Positions 59,101 through 64,000 of a stretch of DNA of 64,000 nucleotides are shown here, in pieces. Source of the stretch: Micropterus salmoides (lineage: Eukaryota; Chordata; Actinopteri; Centrarchiformes; Centrarchidae); the NCBI RefSeq assembly GCF_014851395.1, contig NW_024040152.1:15774308-15838307 (forward strand), written 5' to 3'. The position numbers and the translations under genes are program-made. Positions within the stretch are counted from its first letter, which is position 1; each line of letters opens with the position of its first letter. A model generated the notes under the pieces. It searched no databases, was not told the DNA's origin, and saw nothing but the letters and a program-made list of their open reading frames with translations.

Positions 59101-62100
59101 AGACGACAATATGTATCTGCACGAACGCTGGCTGTCCTCCGTCCACGAGTCAACAAACAGATCTCTGAATGTGGAGGGACAATGGAAGGAGGAGAAAAGT
59201 AGAAGATGAGAATAGGCAGTGAAATGCTGTGAGATAAATTAACCCTACAGAATACAGGCCTACTTGTGCACAAACATGAACTAGAATCACCTTTATCTTC
59301 TACCTTCCAAGCAAGTACCTTCCTACACAACTTAAACGTATCTAGATAACTCTGCATATTCTCACCGCCAAAGTAAGACCCATCGCTCAGCTTGGTTTCT
59401 TTGTTGCCACGGGTCAGCACACTGACTCGTCCATGTTGGATGAAGTACATCTTCCGCCCGACTGTGCCCTCGCGGATAATGAAGTCTGAAGGCTGAAACA
59501 CTTCAAAGCGGAGCTTGGTCAGCACAGCAGTCACAAAGTTGGGATCAGCGTTGGCGAACAACGGCATGTTAGCCACCAAGCTGCGGCAGTTAAAGCTGAC
59601 TATCTCCTAGACAAAGAGGAAGAAGAGATATTTGCTGGAGGACAGAGCATTTGCGATTTGTAGGTGTGTGTGGATGTTTGGGAATGTATTACCTCTTTAA
59701 GTGGCTCACTAAGTTCTCCCAGGATGTTCTCCTCATCGAACATTTTCCCCTGAAAACGGTGCTCATAATACTCATGGATCTTTTGCCGAACATCTGCAGG
59801 AAGCTTATGGAACGACATGTATTGCTCCACCTGCTTATACTGCAATAACGCACAAACACACATATGTACAGGTCAGGGACCAGCAACTAGACACTGCATA
59901 TTTGCTTTAAACACAAATAACATAAGAACATTGATCAGTCAACTGGTTCCCAACGTTTTTGACATGTGTCCCCTTGTCACAGTTGACATACTATATGTCT
60001 ACAAAATAGACACTCAATGAGCTGTAATCTAAATGTTAGGTCATCATTTTAAGTTGTCATAAGACAGGTGTTGTAACAGTGCACCTGTTCCATTGCAGGA
60101 AACTACAGCATATATTGATTTTGGATTTTGGACTCAAATTGAAATATGAGGCCTGAAATAGGCAAGAAAAATAAATCAATTGAGAGAAGTCAGGAAAAAA
60201 TAAATACTTCCAAGTTGAAGAAATATGTTTTTGACTCTAACCTATCCTACTAATCATCTCGAGACCACCCCAGGTAGGCCTATATCTTGTGAGCAGTTTG
60301 TTGGACAGTACTAGATTTACCATTTGACAGAAAATGATTAAACTATTATGATAATTAACAGTCATTTAATTAAGTCATTTATCAAGCAAAGAATGCCAAA
60401 CATTCACTGGTTCCAGTTTTGCAAAACCAATATCCTGATTTCCTCTGTTTTATATCATAAATTGAGCATGTTTGGGTTTTGGACAGAAACAAGTAATATG
60501 AAGATGTCGCCTTGAGATCTGGGAAGTTGTGATGGCCATATTTTACTGAGCTTTTATAGACTAAAAGATGAATTGATTAATGGAGAAAACATCCCACAAC
60601 TTCATTGATAATTAAAATGTTTGTTAGTTGCGGCCATAGACAGAAAATGATTGAATCAGATTTACTGGCTAAACAACAAAAGATTGAGGAAGAGATGGAT
60701 GCAGGAACAGAAGGATGAGCGTCACATTTCACCTTTTCCTGGTACTGTCGCCGTGAGGAGTCCAGTGACTGGATGAGAGCGGTGGCGTGGCCGATGAACA
60801 TGGCGTAGCAGGTGGCTCCTACGATCATACTGAGCATGGTGAGCCACACATCAGTCATCCCTTCTGGAGCCTGGGCACCGTACCCGATACACAACATGTG
60901 GCTCATGGCTTTGAATAGAGCATACGAGTACTGAATGCCCCATGTGTCATTCTGCGAGTGGGAGACAGAAAGAGAGCGTGGTAAAAGAAGTTTCAAGTCT
61001 TAATTAAAAAGCGCACTAATATTGAACCATTCTTATTTTAGTCAGGTTACATGAGCTTTTTCCCCTCAGAGGCACTCAGCCACACCAGCTAAGATCATAA
61101 CATTTAACAGCAGAGCAATTTAACTGTCAAACCTACTCTGCTTGAGAGTGTATAAAGCCACACACAAAATAAAAGGGCGGTCATCATGCATTATTAAATA
61201 AATGTCCTAAAGACAACCAGAAAGAAAGACCAGCCTCTGTTTGTGTGTGTGCCCTTCAGTTTTATGTTGTTTGTGAGTCCAATTATACAAATATGTTAAT
61301 GGTCCATCGGATGAGCGGACTTTCTCTGGGGAAAATCTCAGCATCAGCCTGCTTAGCAACAGTCACCAAGGCAACAGCTGAGACTTGAGTCAGCTATTCA
61401 TACAGTTGTGTATCTGTGTGCATTGATCTGTGTCTGTGTCCGTACATCTGCATGCACGTGAAGAAATCCCCAGCAGGTCCCAAGGCCTTCAACTGCTTGC
61501 ATGCGTTTAAACCTCCACCTGATTTTTTTTTCTTTGTTGAGGTTTTTAATGGGAAAATCTTTAGTATTTGTGTGATTGTGAAAGTCAACCATATTCCAAC
61601 TGGATATGTCACTGCATGAGCCAACTAACACAGATAAGGAGCAAACAGTGACAAATCTGATAAACACCCTCACTCTGTACACACACAGATAACCCAAAAC
61701 CGAGCCTTTCTGAATCTGTGATTTGCATTCATCTGAAATAAATATCGTGCACTCTGTTCGAACAAGCTGAGATAGTGCTTTGTGCATTTCATTTAACTAA
61801 AACTGAACGTCGTGTCCTTTTTTGTTCTCTGCACAATGAAATCGTTCACTGCAAAATGTTCAAAATAACAGCCGCATAGATGCAGATGGTTGGTTAGAGA
61901 CTCACCACCATCAGGTTCTTGGAAACCCAGCAGTCAGGAGGGAAGTCCTGCAGCATGGGCACCAGGAACTGGAGACAGCCGTCCCAGTGGCACAGCAGTA
62001 GCATCATGCCGATCAGGTTAACTATCCTCACCATGGCACTGGCAAGATCATAGGTCATATGGAATATCTGAGGTTGAGCAGAGGGAAAGAGGAGGAGGAA

Positions 62101-63627
62101 AATATGGATGCAAGTGGGGTAAATAGAAGAACTGGTGGAGAGGGCAGGTGGGGTTTATGTTTTCGCAAGGATTTTATTGTAAATGCAAATATAAAAAGGC
62201 CTTTCCTCCAGCTCATTGGGACAATACTCAAAAAAATGGATTTGATTCTACCCTAAAAACATGAGGCTTGTGATAACTTATATTTTACATTTACATTTTG
62301 AGTTTAGAACAGCCTCGTTCCCTTTCGACACTGTTCTCTGTTTCTAGTCTTTGTTTCCTGGTCTCTGTTTCTCACCTCCTCCCACTGGTGGATGTAGCGG
62401 ATTAGTCTGGACAGGCGGAGCAGTCGAAGCAGGCTCAGGATTTTGGTGAAGCGGACGATGCGCAGTGCCCTGGCCGTCCTGTAGACCTCGGAGTCGAGAC
62501 TGTCCACCATCAGAAAGATGTAGTCCACGGGAATGGAGGACACAAAGTCCACAGAGAACCAGCTCTTCAGGTAATTCTGGCGGATTGCCCTGAGTTAGAG
62601 CAGAATGGAAGACAGGGTGACATTTGTAATTTGGCAATAAAATGGTTGTCATCAATACTCAACAGGAACAGAACTGAAACGTGAACAAAGCTCTGCCACT
62701 GGCTGCTTGTCATCTTTTCACATCTCACACATGGATAACACAAATGCAGCAGATAGCCAGAAGAGCAATGTCACACTCTGCCTGTCTGCCATGCTGTGTT
62801 TTGAACTTTTGTGTTTAGTTAGCGTTATTTTGGTCTGTTGGGTTTTGTGGGTCTGTCTTGTCTTTCGTCTAGTGTTCGGTAACCCTTGTCATGTCTGTTA
62901 CCCCTGTGATCCCTCTGCATGTCTGTCTCTGTTTTCCCCTGCTCTCTCTCTCTCTGCCTGTGCCTCGTTAGCCTTGTGTCTTTCACCTGTCTTGCTCCCG
63001 CCCTGCTCGTTAGTCCCTGTGTATATATACCTGGTGTTTCTGTCTTGTCCTTGTTGGGTCATTGTATGTTGTTACCCTGTGTTGCAGTGTGTTCTTGTGT
63101 TGTCAGCCTCACTCGTTGTGTTTCCCTGCTTGTTATTGGATGTTCTGTTGGACAACCTTTGTTTTTGGACTCTGTCATCTGCCACTCAGTTTGTAAGTGT
63201 GCTCGCCTTTGTTTGTTTATTAAAACCCCTTGAACTGTACCTCCTTTGCCTTGCGTCCTGCATTTGGGTCCTCCAACCTGCTTCACCACACATCCGTGAC
63301 AAGCAAGTTAACATTCATGGCAACAGAGCTGCTGTATTGATATTTTATCTATAACATACGCATAAATAATGCTACCTTGACATGACTAATACTTTCAATA
63401 CTTTTAATACTTTCACTGACCTGGGGTCCAGCAATATCTCAGTGTTGTCTTCCTTGATGATGCCGGTCCTGAAGTTGAGAACCAAGTCGACCATAAAGAG
63501 AGTGTCTGAGACTACGTTGAAGATGATCCACGAGGGAGTGTTCTCGTCTCTAAAGAAAGTGATGCCCACTGGCAGGATGATTAAGTTCCCCATCATCAAC
63601 ATTAACATCAACAGGTCCCAGTAGAAT
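56161..63627 (-). CDS. hcn3: hyperpolarization-activated cyclic nucleotide-gated channel 3 (exon 2 to last exon; 5' partial)
   Basis: Plasma-membrane pacemaker channel (Ih). Exons in transcription order: 63627-63421, 62589-62376, 62067-61906, 60951-60733, 59839-59693, 59606-59366, 59164-59000 and 58574-56161. All are GT-AG and in phase, giving about 1255 residues without exon 1. S1 starts FYWDLLMLML; S4 is the Arg/Lys ladder in RALRIVRFTKILSLLRLLR; the filter is CIGYG in exon 4 of this list; the C-linker starts YKQVEQYMSFHKLPADVR; the cyclic-nucleotide pocket is YFGEICLLTRGRRTASVRA. HCN3 rather than HCN1/2/4 is supported by the tail motifs APLVHAPLQTAAATSNVAIA and LSASQPTLPHR and by the C-terminal ANM (the others end SNL), plus 1q22 neighbours. 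The last exon encodes 803 residues, far longer than in mammals, with a poly-Gln run (about 58182-58232) and Pro/Ser/Thr-rich sequence. Possible poly(A) signals are at 56144-56149 and 55900-55905 (TTTATT on +). Confidence 0.95.
60330..60640 (-). repeat. dispersed TIR repeat, copy 4
   Basis: In the hcn3 intron between the pore exon and the first C-linker exon. It contains tatcaagcaaagaatgcc, ctggttccagttttgc, gaagatgtcgcctt and terminal gttagttgcggcca. Close in layout to copy 3. Confidence 0.75.
62769..63301 (+). mobile_element. solo LTR with 5-bp target-site duplication
   Basis: 533-bp element in the hcn3 intron after exon 2, antisense to the gene. It starts TGTCAC and ends GTGACA (6-bp inverted ends, TG...CA) and is flanked on both sides by AGCAA (62764-62768 and 63302-63306). 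It contains a TATA-like tatatatac near 63021-63030 and attaaaa near 63218, as expected of U3/R. No internal coding region is present, so it is the product of LTR-LTR recombination. The retrotransposon family is not determined. The 215-codon open frame crossing it is not a gene. Confidence 0.85.
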
Positions 63628-64000
63628 CTAGACAGAAAAAGACAGTGGTCAACTATGTTTTATTGTTTTCTGTTGTGATGTGAATATGTCTATGCTATCT
63701 ATATGTACTGGAAGTCTAAGAAATATATTCTCACTGTCATCCAGTATGTCCCACATCCGTACATGCACACTAATTCTAAGCAAGTTTTTAGTAGCGTGTA
63801 GTATGTTCACACTGTAAAAGTGACAAAATGCCACAATGTAATGCACAAAGGAAATGAGCTGTTCACTGCTACAAAATTTTTTATAAATCGTGGGTGGTGG
63901 TGAAACGGCTACAGAAAGATATTAGAAAACAATAAGTATTAAATGGCAGTGACATTCAAAAGTTGCTGTTTGATGTCCAACATCACATATATTGTATGAT

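Noticed and set aside
62707..63354. 215-codon plus-strand frame rich in Leu/Cys/Val
   Set aside because: It coincides with the solo LTR and has no domain; the hydrophobic look comes from T-rich sequence.

Overview
The window reads as nuclear DNA of a ray-finned (percomorph-type) fish. It has spliced vertebrate genes with canonical GT-AG introns, AT-rich spacer with long (GT)n and (TA)n tracts, and several dispersed repeat families that I recognise from percomorph genomes. I see no bacterial, viral-cluster, CRISPR or operon features. All gene calls come from reading exons and comparing them with remembered vertebrate orthologues; no search was run.

Layout, left to right. At 1-935 (+) is the 3' part of a urotensin-II-receptor-like GPCR. 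At about 6640-7890 (-) are two degraded immunoglobulin-domain exons. At 9024-23022 (+) is khdc4, a KH-domain splicing factor with 14 coding exons that join in frame to a predicted 611 aa. Its introns hold a (TA)n hairpin, a hAT-like element, a broken L1-like LINE carrying a 1.33-kb element with 270-bp inverted arms, and a 1-kb TIR element. At 24656-28285 (-) is ndufv1, the 51-kDa flavoprotein of complex I (10 exons, 471 aa), convergent with khdc4. At 31933-33772 (-) is zbtb7b (ThPOK-like BTB zinc-finger factor, 566 aa in two coding exons), probably with a long 3'UTR down to about 29575 and untranslated 5' exons near 47.8 and 49.8 kb. At 56161-63627 (-) is hcn3, a hyperpolarisation-activated channel. 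Exon 2 to the last exon are visible, and exon 1 lies beyond the right edge.

The genes do not form a pathway. khdc4, zbtb7b and hcn3 all map to human 1q21-q22, so most of the block is conserved synteny, while ndufv1 (human 11q13) is a rearranged neighbour.

The most unusual points are the following. The hcn3 last exon encodes about 800 residues of Pro/Ser/Thr-rich tail, against roughly 200 in mammals. The long-inverted-repeat element in khdc4 intron 9 has a promoter-like GC-rich core. Ig-domain remnants lie on the khdc4 flank. A 533-bp solo LTR with perfect 5-bp target duplications sits in an hcn3 intron. I found no clearly new biological system.
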